In this document: in pieces, positions 35,582-45,651 of the stretch
How positions within the stretch are numbered: position 1 is the first letter of the stretch
How the letters are laid out: the number at the start of each line of letters is the position of its first letter
NCBI RefSeq assembly: GCF_001638985.1
Contig: NW_017265135.1
Location: forward strand, 2,993,425 to 3,057,424
Source of the DNA: Phycomyces blakesleeanus NRRL 1555(-)
Taxonomy: Eukaryota; Mucoromycota; Mucoromycetes; Mucorales; Phycomycetaceae
Length of the DNA: 64,000 bases
Reading direction: 5' to 3'
Made by a program: the position numbers and the translations under genes
Notes under the pieces: generated by a model
What the model was told of the DNA's origin: nothing
Seen by the model: only the letters and a program-made list of their open reading frames with translations
Database searches by the model: none

Positions 35582-36961
35582 ATGATCATCGTATTACAAT
35601 CAGTAATTGCCTATCAAAACACACACCAGGCCTCCTTACTTCCTTCCTCTGACACAAAACGAAGCCCTAGTCTAGCCGCTGCCTTCGAAGCCAATCAAAA
35701 CGAAGCATTAGAAGTAGACGAAGCCACAGACAGACTTAACAGAATCAAGTGGGAGAATATTGCATTTGTTGGATTCCAGTTTTGGTTCGTAGGCATGTCC
35801 TTTGATGCAGTAAGTACACAGTTGGTTCGAGTAAAACATGTTAGTGACCAATTTCCTTAGACAGTTAACCAGAACGCAGCAGAAGTTATTGCTCTAGCAA
35901 CTATGAACGTCATGTGCGCTCTGCTTGGCGCACTAGAGGTCATTGACGGTAGACGGTGGCTGTCTACATTACGACACATGAATGAAGTCCAAGGAATAGC
36001 ATTCGCTACAAAGCCGCTTGAGATTGCCTTTTATCTCGAGATAACCCTTACCGTCTTACTCACATTATTTGCCATTGCTTTTGCGTATCTCTCTTACGAG
36101 GTTGTACGAGAATTTGGTTGGGTTATATACAAGAAAATTGGAGCAGACGTCGAGATCCAAAGCAAGTTAAAGAAGAAGAAGTAGAAGAACCCCCCCCCCC
36201 CCCCCCTTCAATCTCCCTGTACCGTACTATACTAACATTCCTTTTTTTCCTTAATTAGGAATGTACAGAATCTTTCAATTCTTTGTATTGGCTCTCAAAT
36301 TTGATATATTTATTGAATTTTTGGTTTCCTGCTTTTATCTCGTTCAATTTGCTACAAAAGAATATGATCCTGTCTGGGAAATCTGGTTTCAATTGGGAGC
36401 AACGGCCTTAATGCTACCAATGCTATACTTTGCTCGAATGGCAGTAAGTTTTTCCTTTTTTTAAAAAAGAAAAAAAAAGAAAATAACCCACACGAATCCT
36501 CATCTAATCAACCGGGACATCACTTGCAGGGATCTGTCGAGAGCAGCAAACGGATGACTGTCTTTATTATTTTCCAGTGTGTTGTGGTTGTTCAATTTGG
36601 ACTTGTGCTCCGACAGACATTGAGAACACACAATTTTTGGTACACATGGATATGCTTTGGTAAGCGAACCAAAATATACAGCTAGACTTTGGTAATTAAC
36701 ATTATATATATACATATACAGTACTTTTAGGAATTGTACTTGCAGTGGTAAGTTAATACACACGTCAAATTTCTTCAGCCTTATTAAAGTATGTGTGTTG
36801 AATCGCAGACAACTGGCACACTTGGTGCTATATGCATGTATAATTTTGGTAAGAACCTGAAACCTTACATCCAACGGGGCGCAAAAAAGCAGGAACACGC
36901 TGACAATCTAAAGCTCAGCAAACAAGCTTCTGCAGAGTTGTGGAAGATTGACGAAGACTGA
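35582..36961 (+). CDS. Multi-pass fungal membrane protein, function unknown
   Basis: A fungal-type polytopic membrane protein without a named function. Exons are 35582-35809, 35861-36161, 36259-36443, 36530-36659, 36722-36747 and 36809-36961 (340 residues). About six to seven helices can be seen: IAFVGFQFWFVGMSF, VIALATMNVMCALLGAL, FYLEITLTVLLTLFAIAFAY, FFVLALKFDIFIEFLVSC, LGATALMLPMLYF, VFIIFQCVVVVQFGLVL and VLLGIVLAVTTGTLG. A charged cytosolic tail follows (KPYIQRGAKKQEH). The conserved-looking MYRIFQFFVLALKFD after intron 2 fits similar Mucoromycota proteins I have seen only as uncharacterised. Intron 2 has a GC donor and contains a 17-C run; exon 5 is only 26 nt. The start is the first in-frame ATG; an upstream exon is possible. 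Confidence 0.72.
36190..36206. repeat. Poly-C tract in intron 2 of the membrane-protein gene
   Basis: A pure run of 17 C lies 28 nt inside the GC-AG intron 36162-36258. Confidence 0.9.
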
Positions 36962-37167
36962 AAACCAAGCAGTTTTACTTTTACATGTATAATAGCCAAT
37001 ATTCTGGCATCACCCGTTACTTCTAGCTAGCTGGAAAAAAAAGAGAAACCCATTTAAAGTCACCTTTTCTTACAGAAAGCAAACACACGCACCAATATTC
37101 CTTATGTTTGGTTTATTCTTATTTTTGTATTTTTCATGTCTCTTTAGCGATTAAATATATACGATGC

Positions 37168-38890
37168 TTAGTGTGCATCACGTCGTCGTTTTATCGACTC
37201 GGCTACTTTGTCACGAAGTCGAGAAGTTTCCTATAAAAGCAAAAATATATTTGGTTTTAACCTTTTCCTTCACGATTCAAGTTTCCCTTTTCTTTTTCTA
37301 TCTTCATTTCTTTCTTCCCTTTTTTTTAAAAAAAAATCTTTCTTTACCTTTTCTTTGTCAATCTTTGTTTGGTCATCTTCATCCCATCTAGACTTTACAC
37401 GTCCGGGTACAGATTCTCTTACTTCCTCTTGAACAATTTTCTCATCTGTCTGTTCTTTTTCATTCGAAGTACGTGCGGGTTCTTTGACATTATCCTGACT
37501 CCTCTTTCTCACTCTTCTCAAACTCGGGCTTCGACTTTCTCTTCTTCTACCTCTCGATACTGACCTTTCTTCTCTTCGATTGTCGTCACGATCTCTGCGG
37601 TAACTCCTGAATTGTCTATCATCTTCACGACGATCACGTCCATCTCTTCCCTGATCTCTGTAACGATCTCGTCTACGACCGTCGTCTCGTGAGCGTGATC
37701 GATACCGTCTTGGAGGAGATCTGCTTCTGCTTGGACTCAAACGTCTAGGTCTTTCGGGGCGTTCTTGTCTTTCTGATCTCTCTGGTCTCTCTGGTCTTTC
37801 TGATCTTTCTGATCTTTCCGATCTTTCTGATCTTTCTGATCTTTCCGGTCTTTCTTGTCTCTCCGGTCTTTCTTGTCTCTCCGGTCTTTCTTGTCTCTCC
37901 GGTCTTTCTGCTCTTTCTGCTCGTTCTGGTCTCTCTGCTCGTTCTGGTCTCTCTGATCTCTCTGGTCTTTCTGGGCGGTCACTCTATTTTTATGATAATA
38001 AAAACAATAATAAATCCCTAGACTCATTTGTAATACACACAGACACGCGATTAAAATCCTTACAAAGCGCGATCGTCTCTCTCGTTCCTTTTGCTCATTT
38101 CCACGAATATCTTCCATATCTGACTCTTTACGTCTGCGAATGGCATCCATAACAGCTGTTTGGCGTATCTTTAGTTGTGCCTCATGATCCTATATAGTAA
38201 TATGAGAAAACTATCCACACGTACGAGTGGATTATAGAACTACACACCTTTTTCTGACGAAGCTCCTCTTTCTTCTGCTCCAAAAACATCTTTGGAATAC
38301 CACCAAGTGATGTTTGTGCACTAATAAGCAACTTCCAGAGCTCTAATATAAATGGCTGTGTGCTTTTTTCGAGGAAACCAGTGAGGTTGATTTGCATAGT
38401 TTTGGGATCAGGATTCTAAGGCAAAAAAATAAAATAAAAATGAATAAATCGCGAATCACAAAAAATAAAATCTCTATGCCACCTCTTCTTCGAGCAGACC
38501 GATGGCAAAATCAATCACTACTTCGTCTTCGAATCCAAGCAATTGAGTGATGCGATTACTAATCCATGGTTTAATGACGTCCAGATTGACCTTCTTCATA
38601 TCAACCTAATAGCCATTCGTAAGATCATCAAAACAATCTAATGCCGCCTTGTCTGTTGTGAATTACAGATGAAAAAAAGGATGTTCATGTAGAGAGAAAT
38701 AGATACTACAAAACAAGATGATTTTACCTTGGCATCGAATTCCGGAGGGAAACTCATCGATTTCAACAACTTCTTTTCTTTGTTGCTGAAGCGACTGTCC
38801 TGGTCACTACTCGTGCCCTTTTATATGTGTAAGACTTTTTTAACAATTTTGCTTGTAGAATTTTACCTTGAAGAATCCGGCGTCACCCAT
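37168..38890 (-). CDS. PWI-domain splicing protein, SRRM1/SRm160-like
   Basis: A homologue of the splicing coactivator SRRM1 (SRm160). Exons on the minus strand are 38867-38890, 38729-38817 (5' border read as 38728 by phase), 38483-38605, 38248-38415, 38064-38189, 37348-37983 and 37168-37230, about 409 residues. The PWI domain is nearly complete at the N-terminus: MGDAGFFKGTSSDQDSRF, then KVNLDVIKPWISNRITQLLG, EDEVVIDFAIGLLEEE, KTMQINLTGFL and GGIPKMFLEQKKEEL. A basic coiled region follows, then about 25 tandem PER/SER/AER/QER triplets (37740-37980), then RS/RD-rich sequence (SRSRSPPRRYRSRSR). The tail SIKRRRDAH looks like a nuclear signal. The triplets replace the usual long RS repeats. Confidence 0.92.
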
Positions 38891-40846
38891 ATGAAATGTA
38901 TATTGTTTTAAAAGGGATCTAGCTGCTCGCCTTCACCACAACCCATTTTCTTACACACCCCTTTTTTTGATAAAAAAAAAAGAGAAATTCAATGACAAGC
39001 GAGTCACACGTCAAGAGTTAGAAACCATTATTTTATTTTTTTAGTTTTATACAAAACTTTACTTTGCTAACCAACAGATCCCTTTGGGAATAAGGGTTTA
39101 GGAAACCGCCCTTCATATTAAGACCACCTATCAAATTCCCAAGATATTTATGGCTAATTCTACTATGATGTTCCTTTTAAATTATGTATGAAAAACAGAT
39201 ATAAATGGCAACCAGTAGTTAATATTTCTAATAATATACTGAACTAATAGTTTATTGCATAGTTATGGTACCTCCACGGTATTCTTTATCATAGCAATTT
39301 GTGTGTACAGCTAGATATAAAATAGTATAAACATATATTTAAAGCTAAAAAGTCATGCCTAGATTTTCATTTTACTCTAATTGTATTAATGTAAATCTAG
39401 TACGAAAATACTTTTATGCCTTTCAGCAAGACTTTAATTTTATTAAGCCAAAGCAAGCACTGACCTCACCATAGTATTTTTATGAAATACCTCACCTATT
39501 ATTTACCCATTCAATAAGTTATAAGCACATGTCTGTGTCCATTTATAAGTGTACATAGTTGTACTTATGAACCCTTTGCCCTATATAATATGAGCTAGTA
39601 ATTTATTCACCCAAATAAGTTCGTGTTTAAGTATGATTATTATCCATGGCTGCTATATGTATGTTAATGTGGTCTCGTTATGATAATTACTTGGAAGTGC
39701 TATCGTATCTTTATATGCTTATAATGAGAAAGTTTGACTCTAATGATAATAATAAATATAGATCTACCTAAAAGATAGCTTTTGATATTTGAGTATCAGG
39801 TGCTTGTCATTTTTTCAAAGCTTCTGGCAGAATGGATACATATTATTAAGATTAATCCTTGATTAGCACTTTTAAGCAGATTATGTTATTATGGTTTAGT
39901 TAAAGCTGATCATAGTCCAAGTTAATATACTGGTGGTTATTATAAACAAATAAACCAAAGAAAAAAATGAACAATAATAATAAAAAAGCACGGCGAATGA
40001 TTTGGTTCATTTATCAAGGTATTCAAAAGCAAAAAAAAATCATACCTTGAGTTTTACAGTTTAAGTTACAAAAGTGAATTATTAAGAAACAAAGAATAGT
40101 TTTTCTTTGGTGTTATTTTAATAATTACTTGGTAATTATGTCTTAAATAAAAGTTCTTATTAGTATTGTTACTATATGAGCAAAAGGGAAAAAATAGTTA
40201 TACCTTATGCTCACTGCACAAGATCTTTCTAATTATTTTCTGGGATACGATGTTTCTTGTATTAATGATTAGAACTATTTTTGATCATATTCTCTTCTAA
40301 TTATGAGAATATTGTTTCTGTAGGTCATATTAAACATGGTGCTTTATACTTAAACAATATATGCCATAAGTATCAACAATTATAAGAGTTAAACATAATT
40401 CTCTATAAATAAATGTTTATTATACCAACACTTCAACGGCCATATTTTTTTTAAAAAAAAGAAAAGTGTTGTTCCAAAAGCTTTAAGAATATAGTTTATT
40501 TTTTCAAAGAAAGTTAACGTTTATAAGTTAGCATAAAGCTATTATACTAGTATAAATTAGGTTTATAAAATACAACCAGGCATTAGCAAAGACATACATA
40601 CTTGTACATGAAAAAAAGAAAGGTGAAATCGACAACTCAAATTATAGACGAGGGTAAAAAACATTTAGTATATTTTTTAGCTGTATTCAATTGAAGGAAA
40701 ATCTTTCGTCTATTCATAGATCATTAGAAATCAGTTTTGCTTATCTTTATTTTACGTGAATATTCTACGAGATGATGACTATATAAGCACACCTCTGTTA
40801 AAGATCTAATTTATGTACCTTTCATTTTTCTCAGATTGTAATTATT
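38891..40846. other. AT-rich intergenic region, no gene seen
   Basis: About 2 kb between divergent genes, with few microsatellites compared with other spacers. No ORF with coding character, RNA gene or repeat family was recognised. The ends should hold the SRRM1-like and acyltransferase promoters. Confidence 0.55.
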
Positions 40847-42281
40847 ATGGAAATATCTGATATTCTCAAAGGCGGTGAAAATAGGGTCTCCTTGTCGGCA
40901 TTAGGTTATATAGCAGTAATGACTTCTATAGTAGGACTTTTGACTTATCTTGTTACAATTCCTACCAAGACTCTTTCGACAAATGCTAAGAGAGCAATTT
41001 CAATCCCGATACTTCTTGTAAATTTTTTCTTTCCTGCTTTCCTAAAGGTCGACATAGGATGTAAGCTTTTAACATATATACGCAGAGACTATTAAATGTA
41101 CTAAGAACCTTCAAAAATAGTTGTTGCTTGTGGAATGGGACTAGCAAGTTTCGCTAGCTTGATGAGATTCATAGAGCTTATATGGACAGGGCCTTTTATA
41201 TATGGTCGCGACGCTTACGTTCCAATTGGGTATCTACATGAAGAACTTTGGAAGCCAATTCGAACATTTTATAAACCCGAATCAAAAGATATAGCTTCCA
41301 AAGAGAAGTATATAGAACAAGAGAATGTTAAAGACAAGGTAATTTGCTAAGTAAATCCAAACATACTTAATTATGTATATTTACTTTGATACTTCTTTAG
41401 AGATACTACGACATTATACTAGCTTGGATTGGAAACGCTATTATATGTGATATATGTACATCATTTAGCGTTACATACACTATGAAGGATATTGAAGAGA
41501 TTAATAGCAATATATCTGTGGCTTCCTTGCTTTTCCACTGCTTGACAATCATACTTTTTACCACTGTATTTAATACACTTGCTTATCCTGCGCAGCTTAT
41601 ATATGTTCTTTACTACGAAGGTGGATCTTACTCTTCAAGTATGTACAAAATACATTATCACCGAAAATTAAAAGAGAAAAATCTAAAAGTTGTTATTTGT
41701 GTTGTGTAGAGGAATGGCGGCCATTGGCTAAAAACCCTATACTAGCAAAATCATTAAATGAATTCTGGGCCCCTCGCTGGCACAGAATAGCACGCTCTCC
41801 AATGGTCAATTTAGTCTACAAGCCGGTCTATGATTTCTCCAAGAGGTTCTTCTCCAAATTTATCAAAAACCCTGCTCCACTTGCTCGTGCCGCTGGTGTA
41901 TTTGGTGTATTTGTTATCTCTGGGGTCATGCATGAATTCATCTTTGTATGGAATATCGGGTGGCCTGTGTATAAAGAGCGTTTTCTCGGAGTACATATGA
42001 CCCAGTTTATTTTATTTGGAGTTGTATTACCGCTCGAGCTACTAGTTGGCCACATTGCATCAAAGAAAATTCCTGAATTCTGGAGGCGTTCGTCTATCAC
42101 CTTGTGGATTAGGCGTTTCATCACATCTGTCCTATTACACATCCTTATTTATCCTGTTCTTGAGAACTTTCACTATTTAGGTATACGGTATAGCCTTCCT
42201 TTCAAGGTTTTAAGACCATATATTCATGAAGCTATTCATAAATTTCCTCTCTTGAAAGTTTTGTGTGGCAGCGACATTTAG
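40847..42281 (+). CDS. MBOAT / wax-synthase-like acyltransferase
   Basis: A membrane-bound O-acyltransferase of the wax synthase-like (MBOAT_2) type, which moves acyl groups to alcohols in the ER membrane. Exons 40847-41060, 41121-41338, 41401-41638 and 41710-42281 give 413 residues. Several hydrophobic helices are visible (SIVGLLTYLVTIPTKTL, ISIPILLVNFFFPAFL, LLFHCLTIILFTTVFNTLA, MTQFILFGVVLPLELLV). The signature region is EEWRPLAKNPILAKSLNEFW followed by APRWHRI, and the probable catalytic His is in VFVISGVMHEFIFVW. This arrangement (FW..RWH, then SG..HE) is typical of wax synthases and fungal relatives of secondary metabolism. The substrate cannot be inferred; the neighbours do not form a cluster. 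Confidence 0.85.
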
Positions 42282-42971
42282 TAATGTTTTTTTAATCAAT
42301 CAATCAATAAACAAATAAATATAAACCACCTTCAAAATTGTGTTATTTTTACGTATGATAGATTTATTATAGTTGCATCTGCATATATACAAAATATGAG
42401 CACCCTTATAAAGCTATATAAGAATGAGTTTTAGTATTTTATGTATTAGTAATTATTAAATTCATATAGAAGTAAGATAAAAATAAATAAAGAAATATAG
42501 CGTAATCAACTTTCGTAAAGGAAACTATCTAAAAATCAAATTACAAAAGTCTAACTTACTAATGAAGACTTTGAGGAAGGGCATTATACTCAGCGTTATT
42601 TTAATAAGGTTATATCCTCTCATTGTCTTTACAAATTTAGAGCGCATACAGTCGATTATTAAGGATAATTGCAGCTAGATAACATTTACTGCTTTCATAT
42701 ACCAACAAAGTATGAGTTTTGTAATGATATAAATATCAATACAGCAGTAAAAGGATTTTTTTTAGTAATTTAATGCTAAATATTGGCAGGTTTTTGTTAA
42801 TAGACCGTATGAAAATAGCGAGGGTCATATCGTATGAGAGGAATTATTTCACTTTCACACTTTCAAATAGAAAATTCTACACTAAGTGTCCATAAGAAAA
42901 TGAAGTGTGACAAGCCACTGTGATTGACTAGATCTGCTCTCCGCTGCTGACCATGTGCGGAAACGTTGGCC
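42282..42971. other. Spacer upstream of MED31
   Basis: AT-rich sequence with the acyltransferase 3' UTR and MED31 promoter. The last 80 nt are more GC-rich and contain an upstream ATG (see 42953). Confidence 0.6.
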
Positions 42972-42994
42972 ATGGCACAACTGGATGGCGATGA
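42953..42994 (+). promoter_or_regulatory. Upstream ORF overlapping the MED31 start
   Basis: An ATG at 42953 opens a 13-codon frame ending in TGA at 42994. It is out of frame with, and overlaps, the MED31 start at 42972. If the transcript begins upstream, initiation here would reduce MED31 translation. Confidence 0.5.
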
Positions 42995-43643
42995 AGAAAA
43001 GCAACGATTCCAAGTAGAACTTGAGTTTCTACAATGTCTTTCGAATCCATGGTATCTTAATCGTAAGTTAATCTCAATAGACACATGCAATCTTTACATC
43101 TGAGCATTATTGCATTGACATTATTGTAGACTTGGCACAGCAACAATATTTTAAAGATCCTGCCTTTCTTCGTTACTTGGATTATCTCCAGTACTGGAAG
43201 CAACCAGAATATGCCAAATTCGTTGTGTAAGTTAACTAGAAGTCTAGAGTATAGCCCCAGGTGGTATATAGCATGTGACAATGTAAAAGAAGTTTACCTC
43301 TTTCTTTTTGCTTGGACGTTCTTTTGATATTTTTCTTTGTAAAATTTCATGATTGGCTTGGATGTGCCTTAGCTATCCCCATGCACTCCATTTCTTAGAT
43401 ATGCTTCAGCACGAACAGTTTAGAGAATATATCAGTACATCGGAAAACACTCAAGAATTACATAGAATGCAATACTATCATTGGATGTTCTTGCGAAACC
43501 CTCCAGAGAAACCAGATTCCTCGCCTGACCAATCCAATCCTTCGCCAGCAGCGGCAACAGCGCCAGTCGCGACACTTGGTGGGCACACTCACGCACAGCC
43601 ACCTGTTGCCTCAAATTCACAGCAATACAAGAACGGATTTTAA
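42972..43643 (+). CDS. MED31: Mediator subunit 31 (Soh1)
   Basis: MED31 is the most conserved subunit of the Mediator middle module, bridging activators and RNA polymerase II. Exons 42972-43062, 43130-43226 and 43373-43643 give 152 residues. Family signatures include RFQVELEFLQCLSNPWYLN, HLAQQQYFKDPAFLRYLDYL, QYWKQPEYAKFVVYPHAL and LHFLDMLQHEQFR. A C-terminal Pro/Ser/Gln-rich tail (from about residue 110) is low-complexity and likely disordered. The start is the first ATG that gives the conserved N-terminus. It converges on the xylulokinase gene, with 177 nt between stop codons. An overlapping uORF precedes the start. Confidence 0.95.
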
Positions 43644-43820
43644 TAAAAGTAATAATAATAATAATACTAATAATCATGACGCGTACCAACCAATGAGACA
43701 TAATTGCAAATTATTTTATTTATTTTTATTTGGCTGGAAAGAAAGCCAGTTTAGTGGCAGAAGAAAAAAAATCAATTTCAGTATTCTTGGACTTTATACA
43801 TAATTTATTTGAGTTGTAAT

Positions 43821-45651
43821 CTATACATTTGCTTTATCGGCCAGTACAACAGATTCAAGACGAATATATTCTTCTAATTTGGTATCATAATAAGCTGTTT
43901 CTTTGGAATCCGGGTTGCACACCAGCTCTGGTTCTGTGGTGTGGTTCTTCATCATATCTTCAAATGAGCGCTTGTCCAAAGTACCATACTTTGCAAGAAG
44001 TGCTCCTCCCAAACTAGCACTATTCATTCCTTTTTGCTTATAAACAGGAACACCAAATACATCCGATAAGACCTGGAGAATATGAGGATTTGCTGCTGCT
44101 CCACCAGTTGCCAGTAAGCGCTTCATCTTTCCGTCATGGGTCATACGTCCAAGACGAATACGCATCGACAAGAATTGGGACTCGAGAATAGCCCGCACAT
44201 TAATGGAGGGGTCTGAGAACTCTTGTACTTGTTTACCGTTCTCAAAGCGATATATTCCCTTTGCAAACGGAATGATCTCTTGCATCCAGTAGTAGAATCC
44301 AAAAGCATCGGTGTTTCGTGCCTTGTTTTGAATATGCTTATTAAATGAGTCCCAATCATGGCTGGCATAAAGATCTCTAATGTGCTGGCGCGTAAGAGAT
44401 CCATTCTTATAACATAACATGCCCATAAATCCAGTGGTATCAATAGGATGTGCCATCAGATGGGATTCAGTAGTGGGCTCAGCCTCCCCTTGCTTCAAAT
44501 ATACCAATACTGTATCAGAAGTTCCAAGCGAGATTACACAGTCTCCTTGGTTAAGATTCATCGATACTAGGGTAGCAGAGTTGTCGCCAGTGAAAGGAAG
44601 GATCTTACATTCTTATGAAATAAAAAAAGAGTTAAATGACTGTCTTTATCCAAGTGTCTGGTTCATATATTTACCTGGAGAAAATCCATAGCGCTTCTGG
44701 TAATAACCATCGACCTTACCAACCACATCACCTCCTTCAACAGGTTCCAGAGCAAGTTTTTTTGACAATTGATCCCCACCACACTTTTGTAAAAGCTGCT
44801 CATCCCATCGATGTGTCTTGATGTTCATCAAATTGGTGCCCGATCCCTCTGCTGAATCGACTGGCGCCAGCTTTCCGACCAAAAGACTTGCGAGAAAAGA
44901 GCTTACAAGGCTAATATGAGATGTTTCGTTATATTTCTCTCCGCTCTCTGCATAAATCTATTTATTAAAGTGATGTTTTTTAATATTCATTGCTCTTTAA
45001 CGTGTTACTTAAAGTATATACAAAATATAAGTTTACCTTTGCGATCTGGTTTCCAGTAAAGCGCTCATATGCTTTTGAGCCTGTGCGCTTAGCCAATGCC
45101 TCAGGACCACCACAGAATTCTTCAAGAGCACGACATTCGCGCGTTGTGCTAGCATCTTGCCAGATAGGAGATTGTTCAATCGAAAAGCCGTCCTTCAATT
45201 GCTCGGTCAAGGTGAGCCTAGGGTCTAGATGACCCAATTTCTCAATGCCATGCTGAGACCAATAAACGCTTCCATGTTGCTACAAGTCAAATAAGCTAGA
45301 ATAAATACTTATTCAAACGCGTATTATAATACTTCAATAATGGGAAAGATATCATGCTCCTTCCTTTCTTACCTGACCAGCTCCTGATATGGCTTTAATT
45401 TTTCCAATATATCGACTTTTCTCTAGTTTGGAAAGTAGAATGTCGAGAGCTTTGACCCACATGAGGGTGGGAGATGTGACAACATTGCCGTTTTGAATTG
45501 CGCCATGGCGAATACCAAACTCAGGGAGGTCATTGTCAAAGTTGACGGCTTCTTCGAGAACGATGGAATGATCTTGGTCAATAAGGGTGCACTTTAACTG
45601 CTGTGTGGACAGGTCAAGACCGAGATAGTACGAGTCTGATTTTGTAGGCAT
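43821..45651 (-). CDS. Xylulokinase (FGGY kinase)
   Basis: D-xylulokinase phosphorylates D-xylulose with ATP to feed pentose sugars into the pentose phosphate pathway in the cytosol. Exons on the minus strand are 45373-45651, 45037-45279, 44675-44957 and 43821-44611, giving 531 residues, the usual eukaryotic length. The FGGY fold is shown by YLGLDLSTQQLKCTL at the N-terminus, SGAGQQHGSVYW across the first splice, SPIWQDASTTRECRALEEF, GSGTNLMNIKTHRWDEQLL, the catalytic region LPFTGDNSATLVSMNL, SLGTSDTVLVYL, and the adenosine-binding LLATGGAAANPHILQVLSDV. All introns are phase-consistent. The last exon encodes half the protein. Confidence 0.95.

Noticed and set aside
35470..35652. 60-codon frame just upstream of the multi-pass membrane gene
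   Set aside because: It overlaps the start of the real gene in another frame; the frame from 35582 leads into the membrane helices.
37737..38150. Open 137-codon minus-strand frame ending in KDQRDQ-type repeats
   Set aside because: It reads through an SRRM1-gene intron and then in the wrong frame across the repeat; splicing 38064 to 37983 gives the PER/SER frame, which continues into RS sequence.
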